A stretch of DNA of 64,000 nt from Tillus elongatus (GCA_964006375.1 OZ023267.1:29909869-29973868); one strand, 5' to 3'; numbered from the stretch's first letter, positions 37,451 to 56,984 are shown. Made by a program: numbers and translations. The notes: generated by a model from the letters alone, not told the origin.

Positions 37451-38617
37451 TTCTTTTATATACTTATGTAGCTTAAGTAGGTGCCTACTGTCTGATCCAA
37501 AACTGTTACCAGATATCTTCAGATTGGTTGTATTGTATACAATAGTCACTTATTGATGACCTGTTTATAACCGCAAACGTAGAAAAAAAAATTCTACTGT
37601 CCTTGATTAACGGAAAGAATTTGTCGGGAATTTTGATTTGGGCATTTGGAATATTGATATTTTCAGTTTTAAAGTAAATCCGGTAAATACGCAGTTTACC
37701 TTCCGGAGGGTTTCTATAAAAATTGCTCAGAGAACTACAAGAAAAATTTCAACCCCCAACAAAGTTTCGGAACCAGGAGTGAATATATTAAGCTGCTGGG
37801 GAAGATAAAAAGGAAATATGAGCGGAAAATGCGAAATAAACGGACCTCTAAAAGCTGCCTTCTTCACATTTTGCAGCCATACCTCCTTTAAACCCTGTCT
37901 ATCTTGCATTCGTCACAGATCCCGTAACTTTCTTGGGGGTTGTTCCAAAACAATTTGGATTATGCATTGAAGGTGGTTGTAGGCCTGCAGAGAGGAGAAG
38001 GAAAACCCACTACAAGTTGCGGACAGTACCTTCCTCGCCCCACCCCCTAGTTAAAAGCACGGCGGAGTAGTGTAATCTGAGAACTGAGAAATATATATCT
38101 AGTATTAGGCAACTGCACGGGAAGGGGTGTACCGGGAAAGGAGCATGTAACAGAGCAAGCGAAAAAATAGATAATTTGAAAAAAAAACATTTTAACTTAC
38201 TGTAGAAGTTTAAATGTAAATAAGGCAGGAAAGACAAGGAAGCAACAGGTAAAAACAGTGTCAACGTGCTTGTAAGATGCCAACCTTTATCTATTAGCAG
38301 TCGATTTGTTTAAAATTGTCGGGGTGGTAAACTGCAAATTCACCTTTCGATTTGTTCTACCTGTCAAATCATAAAAGTATTTTTAGACAATTGAGCAGTA
38401 ATTGTGGTTAATAATTAGCGCATTCAGAAATAACAGTCTGGGGTTATTTGAAACATTATTTTTAGGTCCTATTTATTTCAAAATTCGGTATAAAATGGAT
38501 CACGATTTTGAAATTTCCAAAAACTTTATTACTTCAAGTAAGAGCGAACTAAAACCCGTAAGAACCCAAATACAAGGTCAGTTTTATTTTGTATGTGATC
38601 TATAACGAGAAATTTGT

Positions 38618-40549
<1,932 letters not shown>

Positions 40550-41534
40550 CAGGGCCCGATCTAGCTTTTTCGCCGCCCCTGGCAAAAATAATATTTGCCG
40601 CCCCGGGCAAAAATAATATTTGCCGCCCTTTACAATGATACTTTATAAGTCATAAACATTTTATTCCAGAGGTGGGATGGTGCAAATTGCGACTTAAAAA
40701 AAGAGGTTATTATTTTGACCCGTATGTATCCAATGTTGTTGGAATTGAATAATATTCACATATGTTTTTGAAGAGTATACTAAATTTCATGAGTATATGT
40801 ATGTATGTAGCTGGTTTTTAAGAAAGTCCGGACTGGACTAAAACAATTATTTTTTATCGATTTATGTATCTTTTAACTTAGATAACAGTGAATATTTTTC
40901 ATCAAAATCGGTTTAGAAGTTCAAAGATGTGGACCAAATGTTATATGAAGTCGGTTTATGTTTATGTAACTTTTGTTACATCGACTATGCAGTTTGGATG
41001 AATGGAAAAAAAACAAAAAAAAATGATTTTTTTAAATTTAATACAAGTAAAAAACTCAGTTATGTAGAGCCACAAAACGAATTCGTCATTCTTAAAAGAT
41101 AAACAAATTAAATTAAAGCACTTTGTTTCGGAGAATATTAAACTCTGTCAAGTAACTAAAATAATTTTCTTCGCACTTTTTGTTCTGCAAAATCTTTAAT
41201 AATTTGTGAAATGTAAAATGTAACAGAAAATAGCATTAGTAGCGAATTTTAGGAGAAAATATTCGCTTATGATGAGATGTTAATTACCACAGAGAAAGAT
41301 AGCTAATATATAAACTCAAAATGCCTGACAAAATGCATTTACACAACATTTTACATATTACAGACACACACACAGTGTGGAAAAGCCAAATGGAATAAAT
41401 TCAGTATCTCAATTATTGTGCATATTTATAAGGAATCCCAAAACACGTCATTTTTTTATTACAAATTTCATCCTGCAACGTGAAAACTTCACACCTACAC
41501 CTGCAACTCCGAAATTTTTAAATAGATGTGATGT

Positions 41535-42107
<573 letters not shown>

Positions 42108-42231
42108 TTATGGTTTTTTTTTATATCAAACAACCAGATAAAAATTATTAATAATACTGCCGTCATAGGGTAAACCCCTTTTATTTGACTTTGAAACAAA
42201 ATGATAGAAAAGTTCCATTGAAATAAAATTT

Positions 42232-42806
<575 letters not shown>

Positions 42807-43941
42807 TTTGTTTCTAGATCAAACTAAGAACCAATAATTAATTAATAAATAGGTAGGTAGATACTTACTTAGTAAATTCACAATTCACACAGGCACTTTA
42901 ATATATGTACGATTTATTTATCACCAACTCACCAGCAACCACTATTCTACTTCAGAACACAACTTACACACTTGGCATATAACTATTTAACTATTATATG
43001 AACCTTATGAAATATAAAATAGAAAAACACTTTAACACTTCTTTATTCTTTATGGTGCACTATTGGCGCTATTTGAGTTTCTGTAATATTGAATATTGAA
43101 TTGTACTGTAAACTTATTATGACATACTATCTTCTCATTCCATTCATCATTCATCTTATTAACACTTGCCTTCATAGGCATGTCCAAATATAAAGAAAGC
43201 AAAAGTACTTCCAAGAAGTAATAAAAAATGGGTTAAACTTGTCTGCCTAGCTTATTATTGAATATTTGTGGTGCTACTGACCTTCCCTTGTTCCCTGTTT
43301 CCTTCATTCCCAGTGTATTATTTAAGACAGCGTTAAGAAATTTATACTCAGCACAGTAATACATATTGGTCCCTCTACGAATTTACAGGGGCTAAAAACA
43401 TTTTTTTTGTGGAGAATGGAACTTTTTACTGTGCTGTTTTACAATATTTTGTGAATTGTGTTTTAAAAAAAATATATTTCTTGCTCTAAATTTTTTAGTA
43501 AGAATTTTAATTTTGCTATTTTTGCCGTATAAAATTCACTACATTCGACTTTCGCTCTTCATTTATCTACAGTGTTGAGCAGTGTATTTTTTATAAGATT
43601 TTTCACCATACAACCGCCCTCAATTTTGCCGCCCCTCATTTTTGCCGCCCTGGGCATTTGCCCGGCCGGCCCCCCCTAGATCGGGCCCTGCTGCGTCAAG
43701 ACTTTTTTTAGTATCAAGGTGTGCTGTGCTGCGCTTGAATTTAAACAATTGTCTTCGCATAGGTAATTGAAAAAATTGCTTAGTTTTTAGTGAATCTTTA
43801 ATTGAAAATTAACCAAAAACTAAGTATTTTTGCATTTATTCGAAGACAATAATTATTACTGTTGTATTGATGATGTGCGTGTCTGGTTTGTGGATTGTAG
43901 TTATCATGGTTACGTATTATCGTGTTATGAAAACAAAAGTC

Positions 43942-44280
43942 TGGACGCAGCAAGTGCGTTATGGTAGTGAATTTTTATAGAAATGATCTGGAATCAAATA
44001 TTTTATTATAACTTTGTTTTGTTGTAACATAGAAATCTAAATTTTGGTGTATAGTTTACTTTTTATATCGTTAACCTTCCTTCCAAATTTGGATATAATA
44101 GCTTTTTTATTTTTTGAGATAATTTTTTTTTCGAATGAAAACTGAAAATTTTACCGGAAAACCTCGTCCGATTTTCCTGGTTAACAAACTTATCCAAGCC
44201 ACTTACAAAAGGAGGGTACATGCCAAATTTTATCAAAATGGGCCAATGATTTTTTGAGTTATCGAAAATTCATTAAAATC
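43942..44280 (-). mobile_element. Truncated (TA)n-family copy, minus orientation
   Basis: Begins gtctggacgcagcaagtgcg and ends gattttttgagttatcg without a TA tract or hairpin end. Confidence 0.6.
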
Positions 44281-44372
44281 ACTTGGAAACACTTAACTTA
44301 GTTTTATATTTAAAGTAATATAAACTATGTACTATTTATGTACATTAATATAGGCGGCACGTGTAATACTAA

Positions 44373-44600
44373 AACGCGTGGTCGAATTCGAATGATTTGT
44401 GTTGGACTCGGTGCAACTACTTAAAACGAATGACGAATATGAATTGAAGCTCTTGGAAACTAACGAATGAAGAGGTTTAACATACCTAAACTATGGCACT
44501 CGCGTTACGAATAAACGCGGGTCGAATACGAATTGTTGTTGTTGCACTCGGTGCAAGCACTTGAAAAAGAATATTAATGGAGCTCTTTGAAGCTAACGAA
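44373..44600. repeat. Two diverged tandem units of about 142 bp
   Basis: cgcgtggtcgaattcgaatg and cgcgggtcgaatacgaattg begin units sharing actcggtgcaa, cttgaa and agctctt blocks. Confidence 0.5.
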
Positions 44601-44602
44601 TT

Positions 44603-45116
44603 TAGACGCCAACAAGCAAATTATCAAGTTCTAAAGCCTGCTTTAAATCTATTGTAACAATTTGAAGTAAGTGAATTCAATAAAATTGAAATATTCGGGA
44701 AGCGGTGGAATATGGGTATAGGGAATGCTAATAAACGTGGAAAGGGAAACCGGATGCGAACCGAAATAGCTCATAAAATATAGGGTGTTCCATTTGAAAT
44801 AAGCGAGTAATTGTAATTTGAATTTTACCAAATGGCACGGCTAATTCTTATCACCCTGTATATTTAAATGCAATGCTATCAAACGTGTCGTGTAGGTTCC
44901 AACCTGAGGGTCATCTGTGCAAAAACTGAGTCTTCTTAGTTGTATTTCCACAGAGAGATAGCGTGCAACGTTCACCTCGGTTTTGGCGAGAATTTTCAAA
45001 AAATCGAAAAAAATCGAAAACGGTTGATTTTTTGCATATGGTATATTAGTAATAATTTATCTCAAATTCAATGTAGAATTCGAAAATATAATGAAAATCA
45101 CGATGTTGTATTTCAA
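44603..45116. repeat. Solo relic of the long inverted repeat of the 56985-59619 mariner-like element
   Basis: Collinear with 58935-59450 (shared gaaccgaaatagctcataaa, ccaaatggcacggctaatt, acagagagatagcgtgcaac). The terminal about 170 bases and the transposase are missing. Short frames inside it are not genes. Confidence 0.75.
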
Positions 45117-46209
45117 TAAATGTTTGTTATACAAAAAAATGGTACATTGTACAGGGCTTTCATTAATTCCCGGACCCCACGTGACCGCTTAAGTTAGGAA
45201 ACCTGGCATACACGATTGTACAACCTGAATTAATGAAATCCCTAAGATGCCAGTGTTGTCTCATGTTTCCTTTGGGGTTTTATAAAAAATATAAAAATTT
45301 AAATAAGTTAAAACAGTAAATGACTTAAATGTGTTTATTATTTAGTATTTTTAACAGCAAGTCTGTTCATGTATGGTTTACTGGTATTGATAAAAAAACA
45401 TAATAAAATATTACTTCTATTTTGTATAGATATCAAAATTTTGTAATTTACGTAAACAAATTGAGGTCTGATTATTGAAACTTCTAATTTACGGTTTTTG
45501 GAATGTGTATTGTGTAACATGTAATAAATATGTACAGGGTGGCCAATTAAGCGAGGTAAGCGGCTGTATCTCGGAAACCGTTCACCATAAAGCTTTTGTA
45601 AAAAAAATATCTTTAGTAAATGTGGCCAAGAAAAATCGTTGGAAATTATTTTCACGTTCGTCAGATACCCGCTAGGGGGCGTAACACCAAGAGGAAATGG
45701 AAAAAATAGGATATCTCAGTCATATGTCCAGATAGACTGTGTTGAAAATACCTGCAGATAAATGCCGTGTGTATCACGAACAATTTCTGTTTTGACTATT
45801 TTTCTCTAACTCTTCAGATAAAGTGGTGGGGGTAAGGCAAACATTGATTAGGAAAAAATGCAATATCTCTGGATCGCCTCATTGGAAAATATTGAACTAA
45901 GTGTCATTTAAAAGAGTATTTCTTTCTCTATCAACTGCATTGCAAGCAATGTCTTTGTTATTGTTACTGTAATCACTAGATGGCGCTTTTTAAAAATTTA
46001 ACACATTTTATGATTTTTCTCAAGAAATCTAAATACAATGATATAAATATTACTACATAGATAGAAAGAGGACTAAAGGCCAAAGAAAGTGATGAAAATC
46101 CCAAATCTCTAACTTTTGTTTAACCGGAGATATTAATGAAAAACTGATACTGAAACCTAAAACAAAATATTTCATTCTCTCTGTATGTAATTCTAAACGA
46201 TAAGCACTC

Positions 46210-48003
46210 TAGTGTCTCCTTAAATGCTCAAAGTGTCTGATGTCATGTTCTACACACTGCTCGAGCCTATTTCGAGTAGAAAAAACGGCAGCTTCCACTT
46301 CCGCTGTTGACAGACTACAAATTGCATTTCGGACTCTATTCTTCATATCTTCCTTGCTCGTAGGCTCTGTTTAGAAGACAAGGTCCTTTATTCGTCACCA
46401 CAAATAAAAGTCTAAGCATGTTAAGTCAGGTGACCTCGCTGGCCAGGGAAATATGCTTCCTCTTCCTATCCATTGGCCTGGATACGTCTCATCGAGATGT
46501 TCTCTCACATTAATTGAAAAATGTGCTGGACAACCATCGAGCTGCAGAAACACATTTTGCCTGGTTTCAAGGGGCATATCTTCCAATAAAACTGGCAAAT
46601 CATTTATTAGAAACTCCAAGAAGAGGTTACCAGTAAGAGACTGGTAAAAGAAATAGGGTCCAATAATTGTACCTTCTATTACGCCACACCATACATTAAG
46701 ACTCCAACGTCCTTGATGTTGAACTTCTCGCATCCAGTGGGGGTTCTCGGTAGACCAATAATGCATATTATGCAAATTCACAGTACCGTCGCCATGAAAA
46801 GTAGCCTCGTCCGTGCAAAGAACTTCGTTAAAAAATTAGGATTTTCATTGATCATGTCTAAAAGTCAATGGCAATGATCCAGCCTCCGATCATAATCCTG
46901 CTCATTCAGCGCTTGATTCAAAACAATATGATAAGGGTGTAGTGTATAAATCAAAATAAGTATCATTATATATTCAAAAGGACATTGTAATAAAAATATG
47001 TTTATCTGCTGACATAATAGATGCATTATGTTATCGGATTTAAGTAACATAAAGCTGTTCATTATACCACAAGGGGCGTTCACTTAAGCTAGACAGTTAC
47101 GTCATCAACAATACATAAAGCTTAGCTGTTACTACGTTGAAAGTTGAACAGTTGCGGTAATTTCAATGTTGTCAATAGACTTTGAGTAAAATAGTACTCA
47201 TATACCAAAAATCAACTAAATTCGAGAAAACGTACTTGTTATTGATATGCGAAGATTTTGGTGGTTGATGATGTAACTGTCTAGCTTGGGTGAACAGCCC
47301 ATAGTGCGATAATGAGATTCACTATAGCACTACTGCTACTACAACGAGAAACAAAACACGAATCTTTGGCTAACTAATTCAGTAATAAAGACAAAGAAAC
47401 GCTACATACACAAATGAAATTAAGTTAAAAAATGTCAGTTTCATCGTATTGCAAATAAAATCCAAATCTTTTAAGGGTCTTAAGTTTTAATGAATGCCAG
47501 CAGATAAAGTTTTGTATCTTACTCGGATCATAAACGATTATTATGGTACATGTCGTGTTATCATATCATAATTTTTACGACTGTCGTCTGATCATTTTCA
47601 CATCCATCATTATGATCCCTGTGAGATAAATAACAATAAATATTTTGAATTTCACGATATAATAAGCTTACCTATACTCTTTTAAAATAGTTTGGATGGT
47701 GGTCCTTGTTATTCCCAAGTCAAGATGCAATGTTCTTGTGCTAACATGAGGATTAAACTCTATATATGCTAAAACATTGATAATATTTTCTTCAGTTCTG
47801 GCAAAACGGCGTCTCCGCAGCACCGGTCCACTTAAGCTTCCAGTTTCACGTAAGTTTTGCACCAAGCGAGGAAAAACTCTTCTGTTGTAATGGTGGCGAT
47901 TCGGATACCGCATTGCATACACTCTTTCAGCAACTGCCGCATTTTGAAAGCACTCAAAGTAAACACCAATCATATCAACGGCTTCATCATTTGTAAACAA
48001 CAT
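46210..48003 (-). pseudogene. Tc1/mariner-like transposase pseudogene (DUF4817-type N-terminus)
   Basis: The N-terminal helix-turn-helix part is at 48003-47668 (MLFTNDEAVDMIGVYFECFQ, TGSLSGPVLRRRRFARTEEN). A piece LHPYHIVLNQALNEQDYDRR is near 46940-46865. The catalytic part has LCTDEATFHGDG, LQLDGCPAHFS and WPARSPDLTCLDFYLW, all three Asp present; spacing between the last two is 36 residues. Lesions: the MITE insertion region, a one-base frameshift near 46835, and TGA and TAA stops just after FYLW. The last residues (EDMKNRVRNAICSLST, HFEHLRRH) end at a TAG at 46210. Confidence 0.85.
47064..47315. mobile_element. MITE with inverted repeats of about 37 bp
   Basis: gttcacttaagctagacagt followed by tacgtcatcaac, and the complement on the right (gttgatgatgtaactgtcta, gcttgggtgaac), bound about 230-250 bases. 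It lies between the DNA-binding and catalytic parts of the transposase. The target duplication was not resolved. Confidence 0.65.
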
Positions 48004-49852
48004 TTATTATATTTAAATTATACACGAAAGAACTCAGAGTAACTAATTTGACGTTTCTTTAAAGTTTTGTCTTTTTTCTAAGCCTACCTATTTCAGTTTT
48101 AGAGTATAATTATTGGACCGAACGAATAAGTTATAATTGCGTTGGGAATGCGTAAATAAGTCTTATTTTTAACAAAAAACTAAAACTATATTTGCAAATT
48201 AATAAATTTCTGTTTTCAATCTTTAAATTAGTCAATGCTGAAAGTGTTTTGTTTAAATTCCAGTTTTATCAGTTTTTCATTAATATCTCCGGCTAAACAA
48301 AAGATAGAGACTTGGGATTTACACTACTTGCTTTGGCCTTTAGTTCTCCTTCTATGTATCTAGTAATATTTATATCATTGTATTTAGGTTTCTTGAGAAA
48401 AATCATAAAATGTGTTAAATTTTTAAAAAGCGCCATCTAGTGATTACAGTAACAATAACAAAGACATAACTTCCAATGCAGTTGGTAGAGCAAGAAATAC
48501 TCTCTTAAATGACACTAAGTTCAATATTTTCCAATGAGGCCATCCCAAGATATTGCATTTTTTCCTAATCAATGTTTGCCTTCCCCCACCACTTTATCTG
48601 AAGAGTTAGAGAAAAATAGTTAAAACAGAAATTGTTGGTGATACACACGAAATTTATTTGCAGGTATTTTCAATACAGTCTATTTGGACATATTACTGAG
48701 ATATCCTATTTTTTCCATTTCCTGTTGGTGTTACGCCCCCTAGTGAGAATCTGACGAACTTGAAAATAATTTCCAACGATTTCTCTTGGCCACATTTACT
48801 AAAGATATTTTTTCCACAAAGCTCTATGGTAAACGGTTTCCGAGATATAGCCGCTTAGCTCGCTTAATTGGCCACCCGGTACATGTTTGGTAAGATTACC
48901 GACGAACAGATTTGGTAGGGCTTCGTTCCATGCGATGTCGAATATCGTCAACAACATACCCTTAACATACCTACACTTTTAACTTACGTAAAAACGCAAT
49001 GAAAATGCTAAGTTTTGATAAAAACTGTTAATTTTTATTGTCTAACAGATAGAAAATTATTTGAAGAAGGTAAACACTGGTCGAACTTGGAAAATGCACA
49101 ATATACATACAAAATAACCGTCAAAAGGAAATTGAGCGCCAATGGACTGAACTGTCAATTGTCAATTGATTTAGTAACTTTAGGGTCCCTAGTCTAGTGG
49201 TTTTTTGGTTACTTTTTGACTGCCAACTCATAAAATCATATTCCACTAAGAGAGAGACAGAATCCGGTCACGTGGGTTTCGGGAATTAATGAAGGCCCTG
49301 TAATATTACATTGTAATCTGCAGGTTCGCTTAATGGCATGTATCGAACAGATGTGTGTTTGCTGGGTAATTTCTGTGGCGGTTTCTCCGAGCAAGAAGCA
49401 AAACTTTACAGTCGCGCACAGTTTACGAGAACCAGCCACTGCAAAAACGACACAAAGCAACTTTCACTAAAAAAATTCACACAAGCCGAACGAAACCTTC
49501 TTTAGCGATGGCGCTGGCTTAATTAGTCGGGAATGGTAGTTCTATATGCTCCTAGCGGCTTTACGCGGTACTACAAAATTGCACCCACCACAACATAAGT
49601 TCGGTTTCTTTTGGGTACCCCTCGTAAGTACACTTGGAGAACCCAAATCACCACAACACATTTTAAAAGACCTGACGATCGTTTCACTAACCAAGTTAGC
49701 GTCATCGGAGGATAAAACATTCTAAATACTGAAAAATGTAACATCAACTTATATACCGGATCTTAAAATCTTAAAAATGTTAGAAAACCAGGACAGCTAA
49801 ACGCGTTCGAAAGCGTATATATTGCGAAATATATAAAATAAGTTGTAAAGAT

Positions 49853-50097
49853 TGTAATCTTAAATACGCCGGATAAACAAAAAGATCGATTGGAATTAGA
49901 TTCAAAGAACACTTATCCCAATTACGTTACGGTACTGCAGATAAGTCTTCCGTCGCCCGACACATTTGGGATAATAATCATCATGTTGATAAAGATAACC
50001 TGAAATTAATAAAAAATGTTAGAAAACCAGGACAGCTAAACGCGTTCGAAAGCGTATATATTGCGAAATATAGTTACAATAAAAAATGTATGAACGC
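49853..50097 (+). pseudogene. Penelope-like GIY-YIG endonuclease fragment
   Basis: The plus frame reads CNLKYAG*TKRSIGIRFKEH, LSQLRYGTADKSSVARHIWD, then KNVRKPGQLNAFESVYIAKY. KYAG*T corresponds to the KYIGQT part of the GIY-YIG domain (CAA changed to TAA). The conserved Arg (IRFKEH) and the Glu of FESVYI are kept. The first GIY half and the RT are missing. A copy of the KNVRKPGQ...IAKY segment also stands at about 49781-49840, upstream of the main one. Confidence 0.8.
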
Positions 50098-50435
50098 TTC
50101 ACCACCGCCAATTACGAGTCACCTGATCGATTGCTATGTTAAATAAAATTCCAACGTTTCAGCATGCTCTAAAGATAACATAAGAATACATATATTGCCG
50201 CCAAAGGAATCTACGTTAATTTAGCTGCCGTTGAGGCTCGTCGAGCTCAAAACTATTACAGATGGACACTTTTTAGATAAAGTAGTAGGGACAGTGCAAA
50301 TACCTTGTCCGGCGATAAAAATACAATACACTGAGGAATTTTCCTGCGACTAGTTTCCCATCTCAGTTCGTTCTCTTTACCTAAGATCCGGTATATAAGT
50401 TGATGTTAGTTTTTTCAGTATTTAGAATGTTTCAT

Positions 50436-50475
50436 CCTCTGATGACGCTAACTTGGTTAGTGAAACGATCGTCAG
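50436..50475 (+). ncRNA. Hammerhead motif of Penelope-like type (HH2 copy 4)
   Basis: CCT, CTGATGA, GCTAAC-TTG-GTTAGT (ending in a G-T pair), GAAA, palindromic ACGATCGT, C, AG. The core is intact except for the extra C before helix II, as in the copy at 33921. Confidence 0.6.
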
Positions 50476-51639
50476 TTCTTTTAAAATGTGTTGTGGTGTG
50501 TTGGGTTCTCCAAGTGTACTTATCAGTGCTCATCACAGGTTCCAATCTTCATTTAGTACCCCCTCGTATCATAACAACGCGTTTATTTCATGGACTGGGT
50601 AGATTTAATCAATGAATGACGCCGTTATGTCATTTATTGGAAGTGGACGAAACGTCCGTTTGAAACACCAACATACCACGGTTTGAGAACTTAACTAGTC
50701 AAGTGAACCAAACATTTAATTTGTTTTAAACCAGTAACTTCTACCGCACTACCAGTCTTTGAATCAAGGTATGTTACATTACCGGAATGTAATAGAAACA
50801 TGTTTTAAATGATAAAAATCACGTGGTAATTATGAGTGTATTGAACTGCTTTATCAAATACATGAAGCTTAATAACTCTCCTACGTATCTTATCTCTATA
50901 CAAATGAATTATTCTGATTAAAAATATAATTTTTTCATTGTGTTCTCAGTTGTTTAATGTTTGTTATAGCAAACTTACCACCTTATAATTTGACAAAGTG
51001 CTCACGCAGTTTTCGCAGTTTATTAAGGTAATATACAACACATATGATCTATATCTTCGATACTTATGACTTAAATAGTTGAATCAAGGATATCAGGAAG
51101 AAAAAACTTTAGCTGCTTTCTATTTCCATTTAAACTGCCGATTGTTTTGTAAAGTCCCTCGAGAAAACAGCAAATAATCAAGGAAGTTGTAGTTATCAAT
51201 GATTTCCAGCAAATGCCGTTTGTCATATTATTTATGAAATGTGTAAATTAAGATATGTGTACCTACCATTCACTTTGTATATTTCAGTTTAATTACCATT
51301 TAACTTAATTTTCCCACAGAAAGATTTCAATAAAACCCTGTACTAAAGGAAAACACTTCATCTTTTTTTCTCTTTATTTTGCTTTCAAAATAGAGACATA
51401 TTCGGGAATATTTGACAATCTGGCAATGTTGCACTGCTTCCCTTCATGACGTCATTCCACTCTTATCGTAAAAATAATATAATATGGTGTGCTACTAGTA
51501 CCTAATTCTAATAAAGAGATTATATCCAACGGTATGGTACTTCTAAATTTTGTGAAAGAAGTGCTAAAATAATAAAGGATAAAATAAAAATTAAACTGCT
51601 CTGAACCAGATGAAATTTCTTTGCATATGATAATATGAT

Positions 51640-54710
<3,071 letters not shown>

Positions 54711-54923
54711 TAGAAGCAAGGCTTCTGCATGTGAATAATACGATTTGTAATACAAATGTCCAGATAAAAATGCCAAAATGTTCAAAACTGTCACCTCCAA
54801 ATCTTTTTGAAAAATACTGTTGTCCTCTTCACCAATACCTGTCTTAGATCGTCATTATTTAATTCTTATTTTGCACAAAAATTTAGTCTATATACAAATA
54901 GTATAGGTAAATGGATTATTTCC

Positions 54924-56130
54924 ACATCGTCACGTAGAACCTCCGTGGTTCAAGGTGTGCCTCAGAACCGAAGGGTACTGGGTTCGATCCCAGGGTACTC
55001 CTTTCACTTTTTCAGTACAAACTGTAACATTAATATCAACCGAGGTTCTGGCATTGTATTTGAGCAAGTTGAATGTCTCCACGTTCCGCCCTTCGGAGGG
55101 GGCGTAAACCTGTCGGTCCCGTGTCCATGCAATGTTGAGCACGTTAAAGATCGCTACCCTCCTTACAGAAAGGCAGGGGTTCGGCAAAATTTACAGGATA
55201 GTGAGGTCAAACTGCTCCCTGGCGTCGGTGATTGGCCATAGTCGCGGAAATAGGCCGACGTTAAAGAAACAAAACACACACACACACATCGTCACGTGTG
55301 GAAGTATCGCACCGGCGACAAAAATTTCAAAATTTTTTTTCGCTTAAACGCCGTAAAAAGTATCAAAACATATAGAAAACATGATTTGGGAACGAAAATT
55401 GTTTTTGTCTGTCGGTCTGTCTGTATGTGTGTCTGTCTGTAGCCACGATAACTTTAGAACGAATTGAGATATCGTCTTCAAATTTGGTACCCACTTAGCA
55501 CTCGACCGACAAACGGTTTGGATTGTTTTTGGGTAAAGTCGCTTTAGGGGGTAGGGGATGAATGGGGTGTGATTTGGTAAAAATTGCGATTTTTTCGTTA
55601 AAACTCGAGTAATATAACGTTTTAATGTCTATTTATTAAAAAACTTTTAATTTCATCAAACATCTAATATTCTGTACTGAAATTAAATTATGGGTTGAAT
55701 GTGTGGGGGTGGAATATTGTTGACACAAATTTGGAAATGTTTTTGTTGCTAAAACGACGCAAAAAGTCTCAAAACATATAGAAAACTTGATTCTGGAGCG
55801 AAAATTGTTTGTCTGTCGGTCGGTCGGTCTGTCAGTATGTCATCATGTACGTCTGTCTGTTAATAGGCGCAATAATTTTCGAACGAATTGAGTTATCATC
55901 TTCAAGTTTTTGGATTGTGGGGATAAATAAGGGATGATTCGCTGAAAATGGACTTTTTTCGATAAAACTCGAGTAACATAACGTTTCAAAAGTTTATGGG
56001 TACAGGAAATATTTTCTTTGTGGTCATGTCATGGGCCCTAAATTCATTCCATGAGAATGTCTTTCTGCAGAGAATAAATTATCACAGCTATGTGGAAGTT
56101 ATGATTCAATTTGCAACACTATTATATCTT
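54924..56130. repeat. Second copy of the 10157-11405 repeat, split by a SINE
   Basis: cgtgtggaagtatcgcaccg, aaacatatagaaaacatgat and gaacgaattgagatatcgtc match the copy at 10157-11405. The SINE sits in its first bases. Confidence 0.65.
54936..55285 (+). mobile_element. tRNA-derived SINE, complete copy with 12-bp duplication
   Basis: Flanked by ACATCGTCACGT at 54924-54935 and 55286-55297. The head ctccgtggttcaaggtgtgc with the B box GGTTCGATCCC at 54981-54991 is tRNA-like. The body includes gttgagcacgttaaagatcg and ends in an aaacaaaacacaca-type tail. It would be transcribed by RNA polymerase III and mobilised by a LINE. It is not a functional tRNA gene. Confidence 0.82.
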
Positions 56131-56887
56131 CACAATACCTCATCGAATGCAAAATTTTGGTTGTCGAACAAAAAAATTGTCATAAGTTCAACATAACTAA
56201 TCCCATTTCGTTGTTGAACACGACCAGCTTGTAAATTTCTCCAGATTTTGACGTATTTTTTTGGTTTTTAACCAAAACTTTGGTTTATAGTTCAGGAATT
56301 TCAAAGAGACATACATCATGTGGTTACGGATTTAAAATGACGTTTCTTGACTAGATATGTCGAAATATGTAGCGTCGATGAGGAACAGAAATAAGAAACA
56401 ATTTTATTTTAAATCAGTAATTTTATGGAATTTTTACAGAAGTAGAATACTTGATGTAATATTTGCACAAAAGTATCGTAATATGTAGTTGTGTATAAAG
56501 CTTTAAACAACAGCTGCTTGAAATTAAAAACTAAGCATACTATCAGATTTCAGAACCTTTATAATAGGTTTCACTCTTTCCTGTTTCCAAGGAAGTATTC
56601 ATTGATCTGTATATTTTACACTTGGTTTCACTTACAAAGTGCAGGAATTTATCGAAATTGACGATGTAGTTAATTAATTGGGTGATGTAGTTCCATACTG
56701 TTTTGCTCTGTGCTTAGTCAAATACATACCGTGTCTCGTTTTAGCTAATTTTCATTAAGAACAAATTCGCTAATAGAGAGGTCACGATGAAAAGCTTTTG
56801 AAAACATTTCTTCCGATGAGTGCGAATTTGGGTCCCTAGAATCCAAAACCAAGGTCTGTTAATATCGAACAAAAAAAAAGGTCTGTT

Positions 56888-56982
<95 letters not shown>

Positions 56983-56984
56983 TA

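Larger units (their letters stand above)
45535..48879 (-). mobile_element. Tc1/mariner-like element with inverted repeats of about 635 bp
   Basis: TA at 45533-45534 and 48880-48881. The ends cagggtggccaattaagcga and its complement start inverted repeats running to about 46168 and from about 48248 (shared ggaaaccgtt, gcgccatctagtgattacag and attaatatctccgg blocks). It encodes a broken minus-strand transposase and carries a nested MITE. Confidence 0.82.
45152..49300. mobile_element. Non-autonomous TA-target element, host of a nested mariner
   Basis: The ends cagggctttcattaattccc and its diverged complement (gggaattaatgaaggccctg) lie between TA dinucleotides. About 800 bases remain after removing the nested element at 45535-48879; no coding frame is seen. 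Confidence 0.65.
49660..50500. mobile_element. Penelope-like element remnant with opposed terminal hammerhead motifs
   Basis: Inverted flanks of about 110 bases (49671-49770 and 50385-50490; shared aacatcaacttatataccgg in one or the other direction) enclose a GIY-YIG endonuclease fragment. Hammerhead-like motifs occur on the minus strand at 49671-49713 (core CCGATGA, mutated) and on the plus strand at 50436-50475. Related sequences are at 33828-33962. Confidence 0.72.

Noticed and set aside
44649..44831. Small minus-strand gene, and 57121-57327 and 59183-59374
   Set aside because: All three frames lie in copies of the same mariner-like inverted repeat arm.
54930..55010. tRNA gene
   Set aside because: B box and tRNA-like head are present, but the sequence continues as a SINE with target duplication; no cloverleaf can be completed by eye.
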